The notes under the pieces were generated by a model. That model worked only from the letters and a program-made list of their open reading frames with translations, had not been told where the DNA came from and searched no databases. Below are positions 25,329-33,638 of a DNA stretch of 64,000 nucleotides, piece after piece. Numbering within the stretch: position 1 is the stretch's first letter; every line of letters starts with the position of its first letter. This DNA comes from Actinobacteria bacterium OV320 (GTDB lineage Bacteria > Actinomycetota > Actinomycetes > Streptomycetales > Streptomycetaceae), in contig LJCX01000029.1 in the NCBI GenBank assembly GCA_001298545.1, forward strand, positions 682,001 through 746,000. The letters are read 5' to 3'. A program made the translations under genes and the position numbers.

Positions 25329-25406
25329 TCACGCAACGTAGCGTCAATCGAGCATGACTACACGTGAGTTGATTGAAAAAACTGCGTTGCGTGATGGGTT
25401 TTTTTC
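25329..25406 (+). terminator. AT-rich hairpin with U-run between the NYN gene and the P60 gene
   Basis: TCACGCAACG (25329-25338) pairs with CGTTGCGTGA (25385-25394), with an inner TCAATC/GATTGA pair, then TGGG and seven T residues. A second pairing, AAAAAAC (25376-25383 region) with GTTTTTT (25398 onward), cannot coexist with the first. It is a strong terminator or an attenuator-like switch. Confidence 0.7.
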
Positions 25407-25416
25407 TCCTGAGGAT

Positions 25417-25446
25417 TTGAACTGATCACGGCGAGGTCACTAAGGT
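25417..25446 (+). promoter_or_regulatory. Sigma-HrdB-like promoter of the first P60 gene
   Basis: TTGAAC (25417-25422) and TAAGGT (25441-25446) are separated by 18 bp and lie about 53 bp before the GTG start. Two TGATCA palindromes (25423; and GTGATCAC at 25469) flank the box. Confidence 0.6.
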
Positions 25447-25498
25447 CAGGGCTCGCATCTCCAAACGGGTGATCACTCAAAAGAAGGAGCCCGTCTCC

Positions 25499-26533
25499 GT
25501 GGCGTCCCACCGTCGACCGAAGCAGCCGAGTCGCGCACGCGTGACCGTGCTGACCACCGCAGCCGCCGCTGCCGTCGTACTGAGCTCGCAGGCCGCCAAC
25601 GCGGCGCCCAGCGAGAAGCTCACCAAGGACGAGGTCAAGACCAAGGTCGACAAGCTCTACGAGGACGCGGAGCAGGCCACCGAGAAGTACAACGGTGCCA
25701 AGGAGAAGCAGGAGAAGCTCCAGAAGGAGATCTCCACCATCCAGGACAACGTCGCTCGGGGTCAGGCCGACCTCAACGAGCTGCGCGACTCCATGGGTCT
25801 GGCGGCCGCGGCCCAGTACCGCACCGGGTCCATAGACCCCTCCCTGCAGCTGCTTCTCTCCTCGGACCCGGACGACTACCTGGACAAGGCGTCCGCCGCC
25901 GACCAGCTCAGCGCCCAGCAGGTCGAGGCGCTGAAGAAGATCCAGGAGAAGCAGCGCGAGCTGGCGCAGGAGCGCAGCGAGGCCTCCACCAAGCTGAAGG
26001 ACCTCGCCACCACCCGCACCGAACTGGGCAAGAAGAAGAAGGAAGTCCAGGCCAAGCTCACCGAGGCGCGCAAGCTTCTCAACACGCTGACGGCCAAGGA
26101 GCAGGCGTCCCTCGCGGCCGCCGACGACCGCGCCAGCCGCGACGCCGGCGACCGGGTGGACCTCGGCGACTCCCCGACGGGCTCCGGCCGGGCCATGGCC
26201 GCCTTCCAGGCCGCCCAGAGCCAGCTCGGCAAGCCGTACCAGTACGGCGCCACCGGCACCGCCACGTACGACTGCTCGGGTCTGACCTCCTGGGCCTACG
26301 CCCAGGCGGGCGTCTCCATCCCGCGCACCTCGCAGGCGCAGGCCAACGCCGGTACGCGCATCTACTCGCAGAGCGCCCTCAAGGTCGGCGACCTGGTCAT
26401 CTTCTACGGCGACCAGCACCACGTCGGTTTCTACGCGGGCAACGGCCAGGTGCTGCACGCACCGCGCACCGGCACCGTCGTGCGCTACGAGTCGATCAAC
26501 AACATGCCCTTCCAGTTCGGCGTCCGGATCTGA
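25499..26533 (+). CDS. Secreted NlpC/P60 (C40) peptidoglycan endopeptidase
   Basis: A 344-residue RipA-like hydrolase. The signal peptide ends in NAAPS (about residue 35). A long coiled coil (about 40-215) is followed by the P60 domain (about 235-344), with the catalytic cysteine in YDCSGLTSWAYAQ and the histidine in HHVGFYAGNGQV. It cuts peptide stems during growth or division. The GTG at 25499 is supported by AAGGAG 9 nt upstream; the GTG at 25469 lies before that site. A paralogue follows directly. The coiled coil may hold the enzyme inactive, as in mycobacterial RipA. Confidence 0.92.
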   Translation: MASHRRPKQPSRARVTVLTTAAAAAVVLSSQAANAAPSEKLTKDEVKTKVDKLYEDAEQATEKYNGAKEKQEKLQKEISTIQDNVARGQADLNELRDSMGLAAAAQYRTGSIDPSLQLLLSSDPDDYLDKASAADQLSAQQVEALKKIQEKQRELAQERSEASTKLKDLATTRTELGKKKKEVQAKLTEARKLLNTLTAKEQASLAAADDRASRDAGDRVDLGDSPTGSGRAMAAFQAAQSQLGKPYQYGATGTATYDCSGLTSWAYAQAGVSIPRTSQAQANAGTRIYSQSALKVGDLVIFYGDQHHVGFYAGNGQVLHAPRTGTVVRYESINNMPFQFGVRI

Positions 26534-26598
26534 TCGGTCCCCGGACCGGGACACCATGCCGCCCGAACGGGCGAATTACGGCAACGAGAAGTGACCCC

Positions 26599-26634
26599 AC
26601 GCCCCGCCGGTGACCTGCGTCAGCGGCGGGGCGT
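26599..26634 (+). terminator. Terminator after the first P60 gene
   Basis: ACGCCCCGCCG (26599-26609) pairs perfectly with CGGCGGGGCGT (26624-26634) around a 14-nt loop. Confidence 0.75.
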
Positions 26635-26658
26635 CACTGTGCGTCGCCGCCGAGGTCT

Positions 26659-26688
26659 TTGGCCGACCCCCCACCGCGGGGCTACTGT
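26659..26688 (+). promoter_or_regulatory. Promoter candidate of the second P60 gene
   Basis: TTGGCC (26659-26664) and TACTGT (26683-26688) are 18 bp apart, 45 bp before the GTG start, matching the arrangement before the first P60 gene. Confidence 0.5.
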
Positions 26689-26732
26689 CTGCCGCGTTTC
26701 CCTGTCCGCCAGCGGAAGGAGCGCGGCATCCC

Positions 26733-27755
26733 GTGGGGTCCCATCGCCGCCATGCACAGTCCGGGTTCGACCGGGGCGCCACCAGCGCCCTGAGCGTGCT
26801 GTCCGTCGCGGCCGCCGCACTCGGCGCCGTGTCCGCCGTACCGGCCACGGCCGCTCCGCACGACGACACCCGGGCCGAGGTGGACCGTCTCTACGAGGAG
26901 GCCGAGAAGGCCACCGAGGCCTACAACACGGCCGACGAGCGCGCCGACACCCTGCGGGGGCAGGTCGGTGTGACCCAGGACCACATCGCCCGGCAGCAGG
27001 AGCGCATCAACGGCCTGCGTGAGCAGCTCGGTTCGCTGGCCGGCGCCCAGTACCGCTCCGGCGGCCTCGACCCCTCCCTGGCGCTGCTGTTCTCCGACGA
27101 CCCGGAGGAGTACCTCGCCAAGGCGTCCGTCCTCGACCGGATCACCGCCCACCAGGCCGGGGAGCTGAGGGAACTCCAGGGCGCCATGCGGGAACTCACC
27201 CAGGAGCGCGCCGAGGCCGCGGGCCAGCTCGCCGAGCTGGAGAAGAGCCGCAAGGCCGTGGTGCGGCACAAGCGGACCGTGGAGCAGAAGCTCGCCAAGG
27301 CGCGGCAGCTGCTCAACTCCCTGCCGTTCGCCGAACGCGCCGCCTTCGACCGTGCCTCCCGCTCCGGCCGGGACGCCATGACCGACCTGTCGGGCGCCGT
27401 CCCGGCCTCGGGCCGCGCGGGCGCCGCCGTGGCCGCCGTGCGCTCCGCGCTCGGCAAGCCGTACGTCTGGGGCGCCAACGGGCCCACCGGGTTCGACTGT
27501 TCGGGCCTCATGCAGTGGTCGTACGCGCAGGCCGGGATCTCGCTGCCGCGCACCTCGCAGGCCCAGGCGCACGCGGGCCGGCGCGTGCCGCTCTCCCAGG
27601 CCCGGCCCGGCGACATCGTCACCTACCGCTCCGACGCCAGCCATGTCGGCATGTACGTCGGCAACGGTCAGGTCATCCACGCCCCCTATCCGGGGGCGCC
27701 GGTGCGTTACGACCCGGTCGGGATGATGCCGGTCTCGTCCGTCACCCGGCCCTGA
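26733..27755 (+). CDS. Secreted NlpC/P60 endopeptidase (paralogue)
   Basis: A 340-residue protein with the same plan as its upstream neighbour: a signal peptide ending around ATAAPH, a coiled coil (EVDRLYEEAEKATEAYNTA, matching the paralogue) and a C-terminal P60 domain with FDCSGLMQWSYAQAG and SHVGMYVGNGQV. The pair looks like a tandem duplication with separate promoters and a terminator between. The GTG at 26733 follows GGAAGGAG by about 11 nt; the in-frame ORF extends further upstream, but that part reads through the promoter and does not look like a signal peptide. Confidence 0.88.
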   Translation: MGSHRRHAQSGFDRGATSALSVLSVAAAALGAVSAVPATAAPHDDTRAEVDRLYEEAEKATEAYNTADERADTLRGQVGVTQDHIARQQERINGLREQLGSLAGAQYRSGGLDPSLALLFSDDPEEYLAKASVLDRITAHQAGELRELQGAMRELTQERAEAAGQLAELEKSRKAVVRHKRTVEQKLAKARQLLNSLPFAERAAFDRASRSGRDAMTDLSGAVPASGRAGAAVAAVRSALGKPYVWGANGPTGFDCSGLMQWSYAQAGISLPRTSQAQAHAGRRVPLSQARPGDIVTYRSDASHVGMYVGNGQVIHAPYPGAPVRYDPVGMMPVSSVTRP

Positions 27756-27794
27756 GCGGAGCCCGCGCGGGGCCGCCGCCGTACGATCGGGAGG

Positions 27795-28997
27795 ATGGCT
27801 GGTCGAGGGCGGGCGCGCGGACCCGGGGTCCTGGGGCTCTGCCTGCTGCTCGTCTCGCTCCTCGGCGCTCTGGTCGGCTGCGGCGGGCGGGCCGCGTCGG
27901 ACCACGCGAAGGCCGATGTGCAGCGGGTCCTCGACCGGCGGGCCGCCGCGGTCCTGGACCATGACCCGGGCGCCTACGCGGCCACCGGCGCCGCCGCCGG
28001 GTACGCCGAGGTGCGGGCCGTTCCGCTGGCGGCCTGGTCGTACCGCGTGACGGCGCTCCACCGCAGCGGGGACACCGCCACCGCCGACGCCGAACTGAGC
28101 TACCGCGTCGACGGCTACGACAAGGCCCCGGTGACCACGGCCCGCGTGCTGGGTCTGGCCCGTGACGGGGCCGGCCGGTGGTCGGTGACCTCGGACAAGC
28201 CCGCGACGAAGGCCGGCCAGCAGCTGTGGGACCAGGGCGCGGTGCGTGCGGTACGGGGCGCGCACAGTCTGGTGCTGGGGGTCGGGCAGTCCGAGGCGCG
28301 GCTGCGGTCCTTCGCCGACCTGGCCGACGACGCCGTCCCGGAGGTCTCGGCGGCCTGGGGCACCGGCTGGGCGGGGCACCTCGTCGTCCTCGTACCGAAG
28401 TCGCTGGAGGGCATGGCGGGGCTGCTCGGCTCGCCCGCCTCCTCCTACCGGGGGATCGCCGCGGTCACCACGGGCGAGACGGGCGGCGGGGCCAGGACGC
28501 CCGCGGACCGGATCATTGTCAACCCGGACGCGTACGGCATGCTCGGCCGGGTCGGCCGGCAGGTGGTTCTCACCCATGAGGCCACCCATGTCGCGACGCG
28601 CGCGCACACCAACGCGGCCACCCCGCTGTGGCTGTCCGAGGGGTACGCCGACTGGGTGGGCTACCGCGGCACCGGCCGTACCCCCGCCGAGGTCGCTCCG
28701 GAGCTCCAGCAAGCCGTCACCGACGGCGCCGTCCCGGCGGCGCTGCCCACCGACGGCGACTTCGGCTTCTCCGGCGACGCCGACCGGCTGGCCCAGGCGT
28801 ACGAGGGCGGCTGGCTGGCCTGCCGGATGATCGCCGAGCGGTGGGGCGAGGTGAAGCTGGACGCGTTCTACCGGGCCGTGGGGGAGCACCGGGAGCGGCC
28901 GGGGGCGGTGGAGGGCGCGCTGAAGAGCGTGCTGGGCACCTCCCTCGCGGAGTTCACCGCGGACTGGCAGGGCTACCTGAAGATTCAGCTCGCCTGA
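27795..28997 (+). CDS. Lipoprotein with gluzincin-type (HExxH) metalloprotease-like domain
   Basis: A 400-residue protein with a lipoprotein signal (LGALVGCGG, Cys near residue 31). The middle region is an NTF2/SnoaL-like helix-strand pattern. The C-terminal domain has HEATH (about 263-267) and, 22 residues after the motif, LSEGYADWVG, matching HExxH...E of gluzincins. It is probably an anchored zinc peptidase of unknown target. TACGAT lies 7 nt before the ATG and GGAGG directly abuts it, so initiation could be leaderless. It overlaps the convergent PadR gene by 13 bp. Confidence 0.75.
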   Translation: MAGRGRARGPGVLGLCLLLVSLLGALVGCGGRAASDHAKADVQRVLDRRAAAVLDHDPGAYAATGAAAGYAEVRAVPLAAWSYRVTALHRSGDTATADAELSYRVDGYDKAPVTTARVLGLARDGAGRWSVTSDKPATKAGQQLWDQGAVRAVRGAHSLVLGVGQSEARLRSFADLADDAVPEVSAAWGTGWAGHLVVLVPKSLEGMAGLLGSPASSYRGIAAVTTGETGGGARTPADRIIVNPDAYGMLGRVGRQVVLTHEATHVATRAHTNAATPLWLSEGYADWVGYRGTGRTPAEVAPELQQAVTDGAVPAALPTDGDFGFSGDADRLAQAYEGGWLACRMIAERWGEVKLDAFYRAVGEHRERPGAVEGALKSVLGTSLAEFTADWQGYLKIQLA

Positions 28998-29515
28998 GTC
29001 AGCTGCTCGATCGCCTCGCGCAGCCAGGCCCGTTCCGCCTCGCCCGTCGCCCGGGCGACCCGCAGCATGCCCTGCCGGAACAGGTCCCCGGTCTCCTCCG
29101 CCCGGACGGGCCTGCCCTCGGCGTAGAAGAAGCTCGTGGGCGTCTCGAGGAAGTCCAGCCGGCGCCGTAGGACGGCTGCCTGCTCCCCTCGGTCGGGCAG
29201 GTGCCTCAGGAACGCGAGGACCGTGTTGAAGCGGACGTGGTCGGTGATCTCCGGCTGCCGGGGGCGACGGAGGCGTTCCAGCAGGTCCACCCGGCCCTCG
29301 TCGGTGAGGGAGAGCACCCGGCGGGGGGCCGCGCCCGCGCCGTCCTCCTGGTGCTGGTCGAGCCTGCCCGCGGTGACGAGACGGGTGATCGCCGGATAGA
29401 GCGCGCCGTCGCTGACCGGGCGGACATGGCCGGTCAGCGCCTTGATCCGCGCCTTCAGCTCATAGCCGTGCAACGGCTCTTCGGCCAGGAAACCGAGGAT
29501 CGACAACTCGAGCAT
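28985..29515 (-). CDS. PadR-family transcriptional regulator
   Basis: A 176-residue regulator. The winged helix is at the N-terminus (MLELSILGFLAEEPLHGYEL, VSDGALYPAITRLV), with a Vir-like helical C-terminal domain. I chose the ATG at 29515 because AAGGGAGG lies directly before it; the in-frame start 30 bp upstream has no site and adds a Cys/Pro stretch. It is divergent from a MATE pump with a perfect 15-bp inverted repeat between them, the normal layout for PadR repressors of drug exporters. Confidence 0.9.
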   Translation of the reverse strand: MLELSILGFLAEEPLHGYELKARIKALTGHVRPVSDGALYPAITRLVTAGRLDQHQEDGAGAAPRRVLSLTDEGRVDLLERLRRPRQPEITDHVRFNTVLAFLRHLPDRGEQAAVLRRRLDFLETPTSFFYAEGRPVRAEETGDLFRQGMLRVARATGEAERAWLREAIEQLTQAS

Positions 29516-29549
29516 GGCCCTCCCTTGCGGACACGATGACGCCATGCTA

Positions 29550-29592
29550 CCTCTTATCGAGCTATCTCGTTTAGATGTAGCTCGATAAGAGG
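29550..29592. promoter_or_regulatory. PadR-type operator, perfect 15-bp inverted repeat
   Basis: CCTCTTATCGAGCTA (29550-29564) and TAGCTCGATAAGAGG (29578-29592) are exact reverse complements with a 13-bp AT-rich spacer. The site lies between padR (35 bp away) and the MATE gene (72 bp away), so one bound repressor could silence both. Confidence 0.75.
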
Positions 29593-29664
29593 CAATCCGT
29601 TTCGCAGCAATCCGTTCATCAGAGGCAGCGCGTTCGGAGCTGCTCCGTTCGAGGGGGATCCGTC

Positions 29665-30993
29665 ATGACCGGTCATCGCACGCAGCTCGTCTCGCTCGCC
29701 CGCCCCGTCTACTTCTCGCTGCTCGCCTCCGTCGCCGCCGGGATCATCAACACGGTCTGGGTGTCCCGGCTCGGCGGGCCCGCGGTGGCCGCCGTCGCGG
29801 TCGCCACCAACGCCGAGAACGTGCTGCTCGGGGTCGCGCTGGTCTTCGCCTCCGGGACGACGGTGCTGGTCGCGCACGCCCGAGGGACACGGGACCCGGG
29901 GGCCCTGCGGGCGGCCGTGCGGGGTGGGTGGGCGCTGTGCGCGGTGGTCACGCCGGTCGTCGCGGGCGGGGGCTTCCTGCTGCGTGAACCGCTGGCCCGG
30001 CTGGTCCTCGGCGGGCACGGCGGCCCCGCCCTGCCCCTCGCCGTCTCCTACTTCGCGATCTCGATGCCGGGCATCGCCGTCTTCTTCGGCCAGCAGCTCG
30101 TGGACGGCATCCTCAAGGGGGCCGGGGACACCAGGACCCCCATGCGGCTGGCGCTGCTCGCGAACGGTCTGATCCTGGTCTGCGACCCGCTGTTCATCCA
30201 TCGCTACGGCGTCCGGGGCGCCGCCCTCTCCACGGTGCTGTGCCGGTGCGTGGCGCTCGGGGCCGGGCTGCTGGCCCTGCGGCGCGACGCCGTGCTGCGG
30301 ACGGCCGCCAGGGTGGCGCCCGCGCTCTCCACCGGTGCCGCGCTGCGGCGCACCCTGACGACGGGGCTGCCGATGTCGGCCGACTTCACCCTGCGCCAGG
30401 GCGGCGCGCTCGCCCTGGTCGCCGTGGTGGCCCGGCTCGGGGTGACGGCCGTGGCCGCCTACTCGATCGCGTACAAGGTCATGTACGTGGCGACCATGGC
30501 CTTCTACGCCGTCCGCCAGGCCGCCTCCATCCACACCGCGCACAGCCGGGGCGAGGGCCGGGAGGAGCGCCGGGCGATCGGGCGGCAGGCCGTGCTCGTC
30601 TCCGGGACCGTCGGCCTCGTGGCGGCCGTGCTGCTGTGCGCGACGGCCCCCTGGATCATGGCCGCCTTCGGCGCCGGGCCCGCCGTGGCCCGTGAGGGCG
30701 TGCTGTTCCTGCGCTGTGTCGGGCCGTATCTGCTCCTCATGGCCGGGTTCATCGCCCTGGGCGGGGTCTTCGAGGGAAGCGGGGGCGCGCCCGTGCTGCT
30801 GCGGGTGACCGTGCTCGGCACGGCCGTCCAGCTGCCGTCGGCGTACGCGCTGTCGGGGCTCGGGCTGCCGGGTGTGTGTCTGGCGCTGGCGCTCGGCATG
30901 GCGGTGCAGTGCCTGGTGGTGGGGGTGGTGCTGCGGCGGGCGTGGCCCAGGCGTCAGGGCGAGACCGCGGGCTCGCTGGTGCGGGCGGCCTGA
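29665..30993 (+). CDS. MATE-family efflux transporter
   Basis: A 442-residue transporter with about twelve predicted helices, of the DinF/NorM multidrug and toxin extrusion type, driven by Na+ or H+. Family features include the early helix LASVAAGIINTVWVSRLGG, a PGIAVFFGQQLVDGILKGAGDTRTPM block with the KGAGDTRTP loop, and its second-half counterpart LGGVFEGSGGAPVLL. ATG with GAGGGGG upstream. Likely repressed by the divergent PadR protein. Its last 40 bp overlap the 3' end of the convergent GT87 gene. Confidence 0.9.
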   Translation: MTGHRTQLVSLARPVYFSLLASVAAGIINTVWVSRLGGPAVAAVAVATNAENVLLGVALVFASGTTVLVAHARGTRDPGALRAAVRGGWALCAVVTPVVAGGGFLLREPLARLVLGGHGGPALPLAVSYFAISMPGIAVFFGQQLVDGILKGAGDTRTPMRLALLANGLILVCDPLFIHRYGVRGAALSTVLCRCVALGAGLLALRRDAVLRTAARVAPALSTGAALRRTLTTGLPMSADFTLRQGGALALVAVVARLGVTAVAAYSIAYKVMYVATMAFYAVRQAASIHTAHSRGEGREERRAIGRQAVLVSGTVGLVAAVLLCATAPWIMAAFGAGPAVAREGVLFLRCVGPYLLLMAGFIALGGVFEGSGGAPVLLRVTVLGTAVQLPSAYALSGLGLPGVCLALALGMAVQCLVVGVVLRRAWPRRQGETAGSLVRAA

Positions 30994-32198
30994 CCGGCCG
31001 GGGGAGCGGGGACGGCGCCCGGCACCGTCGAGCGCCACAGCCGGACGGCCGCGACGATCGTGGCGGCCACCAGCAGGCCGTTGCGCAGGAACAGGAGGCT
31101 GACGCCGAGCGGGCTGCTCGCGACGACGTCCGCGAAGAAGACGGGGAACTCCAGCACCGTCACCAAGGACGCGGCCAGGACCAGGACCGCGGGCAGGGCC
31201 ATGCAGCCGGCGCGGAAGCACAGGCAGACCGCCGCGAGGCCGATCAGCCACACCAGGTACTGCGGGCTGATCACCCGGCTGGTGACGGTGAACAGCAGGA
31301 CCGCCGTGAACGCCGCCTCCGCGAGCGTCTGCGGCGCGAAGCGCCTGGCCGTCAGCCGCCACAGCAGCAGCCAGCCGAACGCGACCGCGGTCAGCCCCAG
31401 GGCCACGTCGCTCACCACGCCGACGTACGGGCCGAGGAACTCCAGCGAGCCGTAGTTGAGCAGCACCCGGCCCTGCCAGCCGAACTGCCGGGCCACATGC
31501 AGGGCGAGCGCGCCCAGCGACTCCACCTCGGTGCCCCGGTCGCGCTGGAAGGTGAGGAAGGCGAAGGCGCCGGGCATGGTCAGCGCGAACAGCGCGGCCA
31601 GCGCGCCGACGGTCACCACCGCCGCGCCCCAGGCCCGCCTGCGCACGGCCCCCGCCAGCAGCAGCACGGGCCACACCTTCAGCAGCACCGCGAGACCCGT
31701 CAGCGCGCCCATCACCCGGGGCCGCCGGACGCCGGCCACCAGCGCGGCGACCGCCACCGCCGTCACCATCACGTCGTAGCGGGCGTAGACGGTGGGGCCG
31801 AGCAGGGGCACGCCCGCCACCCACATCCAGGCGCCGCGCAGCGACCGGCCGGGGCGCAGCCCCGTGTTCAGCAGCAGCATGAGGACGGCCAGGTCCGCGA
31901 GGAAGGCCAGGACGAAGAAGGCCGACGCGTAGTCGAGGAAGGGCAGCAGGCCGGGGGAGAGGATCGCGAGGGCGGCGGCGGGCGGGTACTGCCAGGTGAC
32001 GTCGGCGGCCGGGAACGTGCCGCCGCTCAGCACCTCGTACCAGCCCTGGTAGGTGACGGAGATGTCGCTGGTGACGTCCGGTCCTGGGAAGAGGAACACC
32101 TTGAAGACGAAGAGCAACAGCGCGAGCCGGGTCACGCCCCAGGTCGTCAGCAGGCACGTCAGGGGCCGCCCCGCGGCCGTCGTCTCCATGGCCCACAT
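30954..32198 (-). CDS. GT87-type membrane mannosyltransferase-like protein
   Basis: A protein of 411-414 residues with ten or so predicted helices. An early loop DISVTYQGWYEVLSGG precedes TWQYPPAAALAILSPGL; the acidic residues after helix 1 and the QYPP motif fit GT-C enzymes that use polyprenyl-phosphate-mannose. The M. tuberculosis gene in this order (Rv2181) adds alpha-1,2-mannose to lipomannan, so a polyprenyl-phosphomannose-dependent mannosyltransferase is the best inference. Start either ATG 32198 (GGGAG close) or ATG 32189. Divergent from the PimB'-like gene. Confidence 0.8.
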   Translation of the reverse strand: MWAMETTAAGRPLTCLLTTWGVTRLALLLFVFKVFLFPGPDVTSDISVTYQGWYEVLSGGTFPAADVTWQYPPAAALAILSPGLLPFLDYASAFFVLAFLADLAVLMLLLNTGLRPGRSLRGAWMWVAGVPLLGPTVYARYDVMVTAVAVAALVAGVRRPRVMGALTGLAVLLKVWPVLLLAGAVRRRAWGAAVVTVGALAALFALTMPGAFAFLTFQRDRGTEVESLGALALHVARQFGWQGRVLLNYGSLEFLGPYVGVVSDVALGLTAVAFGWLLLWRLTARRFAPQTLAEAAFTAVLLFTVTSRVISPQYLVWLIGLAAVCLCFRAGCMALPAVLVLAASLVTVLEFPVFFADVVASSPLGVSLLFLRNGLLVAATIVAAVRLWRSTVPGAVPAPPAGQAARTSEPAVSP

Positions 32199-32267
32199 GA
32201 TCTCCCGCGGGGCTGTGAAGCGCGGTCGGGCGCGGCTGTGAACGGCGTTTGGATAAGGTCGGCTGCG

Positions 32268-33410
32268 ATGCACAAGACCCTCATCGTGACGAACGACTTC
32301 CCGCCCCGCCCGGGCGGCATCCAGGCGTTCCTGCACAACATGGCGCTCCGGCTCGACCCCGACCGACTCGTCGTCTACGCGTCCACCTGGAAGCGTTCCC
32401 GCGAGGGTGTCGAGGCGACGGCCGCCTTCGACGCCGAGCAGCCCTTCACCGTCGTACGGGACTCCACGACGATGCTGCTGCCGACGCCCGGAGCGACCCG
32501 CAGGGCCGTCGGGCTGCTGCGGGAGCACGGGTGCACGTCGGTGTGGTTCGGGGCGGCCGCGCCGCTCGGGCTGATGGCGCCGGCGCTGCGCAGGGCGGGC
32601 GCCGAGCGGCTGGTGGCCACCACCCACGGGCACGAGGCCGGGTGGGCGCAGCTGCCGGCCGCCCGGCAACTGCTCGGGCGGATCGGCGAGAGCACGGACA
32701 CGATCACCTACCTCGGCGAGTACACCCGCTCGCGGATCGCGACCGCGCTGAGCGCCGGGGCGGCCGGGCGGATGGTGCAGCTGCCGCCGGGCGTCGACGA
32801 GAAGACCTTCCACCCGGGGTCGGGCGGCGAGGAGGTGCGGGCGCGGCTCGGGCTGACCGACCGGCCGGTGGTGGTGTGCGTGTCGCGGCTCGTGCCGCGC
32901 AAGGGCCAGGACACGCTGATCCTCGCCATGCCGCGGATCCTGGCCGCCGGGCCGGAGGCGGTCCTGCTGATCGTCGGGGGCGGGCCGTACGAGAAGGATC
33001 TGCGCAGGCTCGCCCACGAGCGCGGGGTGGCGGACGCGGTGCGCTTCACCGGGGCGGTGCCCTGGTCGGAGCTGCCCGCCCACTACGGCGCCGGGGACGT
33101 CTTCGCGATGCCGTGCCGGACGCGACGGGGCGGACTGGACGTCGAGGGGCTCGGGATCGTCTACCTGGAGGCGTCGGCGACCGGGCTGCCCGTCGTCGCA
33201 GGGGACTCGGGCGGGGCGCCCGACGCCGTGCTCGACGGGGAGACGGGGTGGGTCGTGCGGGGCGGTTCCCCGGCCGACGCGGCCGAGCGCATCGTCGCCC
33301 TGCTCGGGGACGCGGAGCTGCGCCGCCGGATGGGGGAGCGCGGGCGCGCCTGGGTGGAGGAGAAGTGGCGGTGGGACCTGCTGGCGGAGAAGCTGAAGAC
33401 GTTGCTCTAG
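32268..33410 (+). CDS. GT4 glycosyltransferase, PimB'-like
   Basis: A 380-residue GT-B enzyme. The N-terminal motif TNDFPPRPGGIQAF and the C-terminal donor site with RTRRGGLDVEGLGIVYLEA (E-x7-E region) followed by GLPVVAGDSGGAPD match phosphatidylinositol mannoside mannosyltransferase PimB' of actinobacteria, which moves mannose from GDP-Man to PIM1. The gene order also agrees (Rv2188c, beside the fadD15 homologue). No ribosome site; TAAGGT lies about 8 nt before the ATG, suggesting a near-leaderless message. Its stop touches a GMC oxidoreductase remnant. Confidence 0.85.
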   Translation: MHKTLIVTNDFPPRPGGIQAFLHNMALRLDPDRLVVYASTWKRSREGVEATAAFDAEQPFTVVRDSTTMLLPTPGATRRAVGLLREHGCTSVWFGAAAPLGLMAPALRRAGAERLVATTHGHEAGWAQLPAARQLLGRIGESTDTITYLGEYTRSRIATALSAGAAGRMVQLPPGVDEKTFHPGSGGEEVRARLGLTDRPVVVCVSRLVPRKGQDTLILAMPRILAAGPEAVLLIVGGGPYEKDLRRLAHERGVADAVRFTGAVPWSELPAHYGAGDVFAMPCRTRRGGLDVEGLGIVYLEASATGLPVVAGDSGGAPDAVLDGETGWVVRGGSPADAAERIVALLGDAELRRRMGERGRAWVEEKWRWDLLAEKLKTLL

Positions 33411-33610
33411 CTTCGGCGACCGACAACTGCGGCCGGGTGAAGGGGTATTCGACGCCGTACGTCACCGACGGTTCGTTGGTGCCGGACACCATCGGCGTGA
33501 ACCCGTTCGCCACCGCCACCGCCACCGCCACCGCCACTGCCACCGCCACCGCCACCGCCCTCGCCGAACGCACGATGGCGCGGGTCCTCGTGGAGGACAC
33601 CGCGCCATGA
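33411..33610 (+). pseudogene. C-terminal remnant of a GMC (cholesterol-oxidase-type) oxidoreductase
   Basis: From the codon at 33410 the frame reads ASATDNCGRVKGYSTPYVTD, then GSLVPDTIGVNPFAT, an Ala-Thr run, ALAERTMARVLVEDTAP and a stop. This is the conserved C-terminal block of GMC flavoprotein oxidases (GRVxGY...LYVTDGSLIPGSIGVNPFxTITALAER). The rest of the enzyme (about 450 residues, including the FAD-binding GxGxxG) is missing: upstream lies the complete PimB'-like gene in another frame. The Ala-Thr run is an expanded 6-bp repeat. A deletion relic; no start or ribosome site serves it. Confidence 0.8.
33509..33560. repeat. GCCACC hexanucleotide microsatellite
   Basis: About 8.5 copies of GCCACC with one interruption (CCACTG). 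In the relic's frame it encodes (Ala-Thr)n where intact GMC proteins have a few residues (TITALAER), so it is probably slippage after loss of selection. Confidence 0.85.
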
Positions 33611-33638
33611 CGCTCCGTCAGGAGGTGCTGAACGGCTG

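Noticed and set aside
33509..33560. Repeat array as CRISPR-like
   Set aside because: A contiguous 6-bp microsatellite without spacers; no cas genes anywhere in the window.
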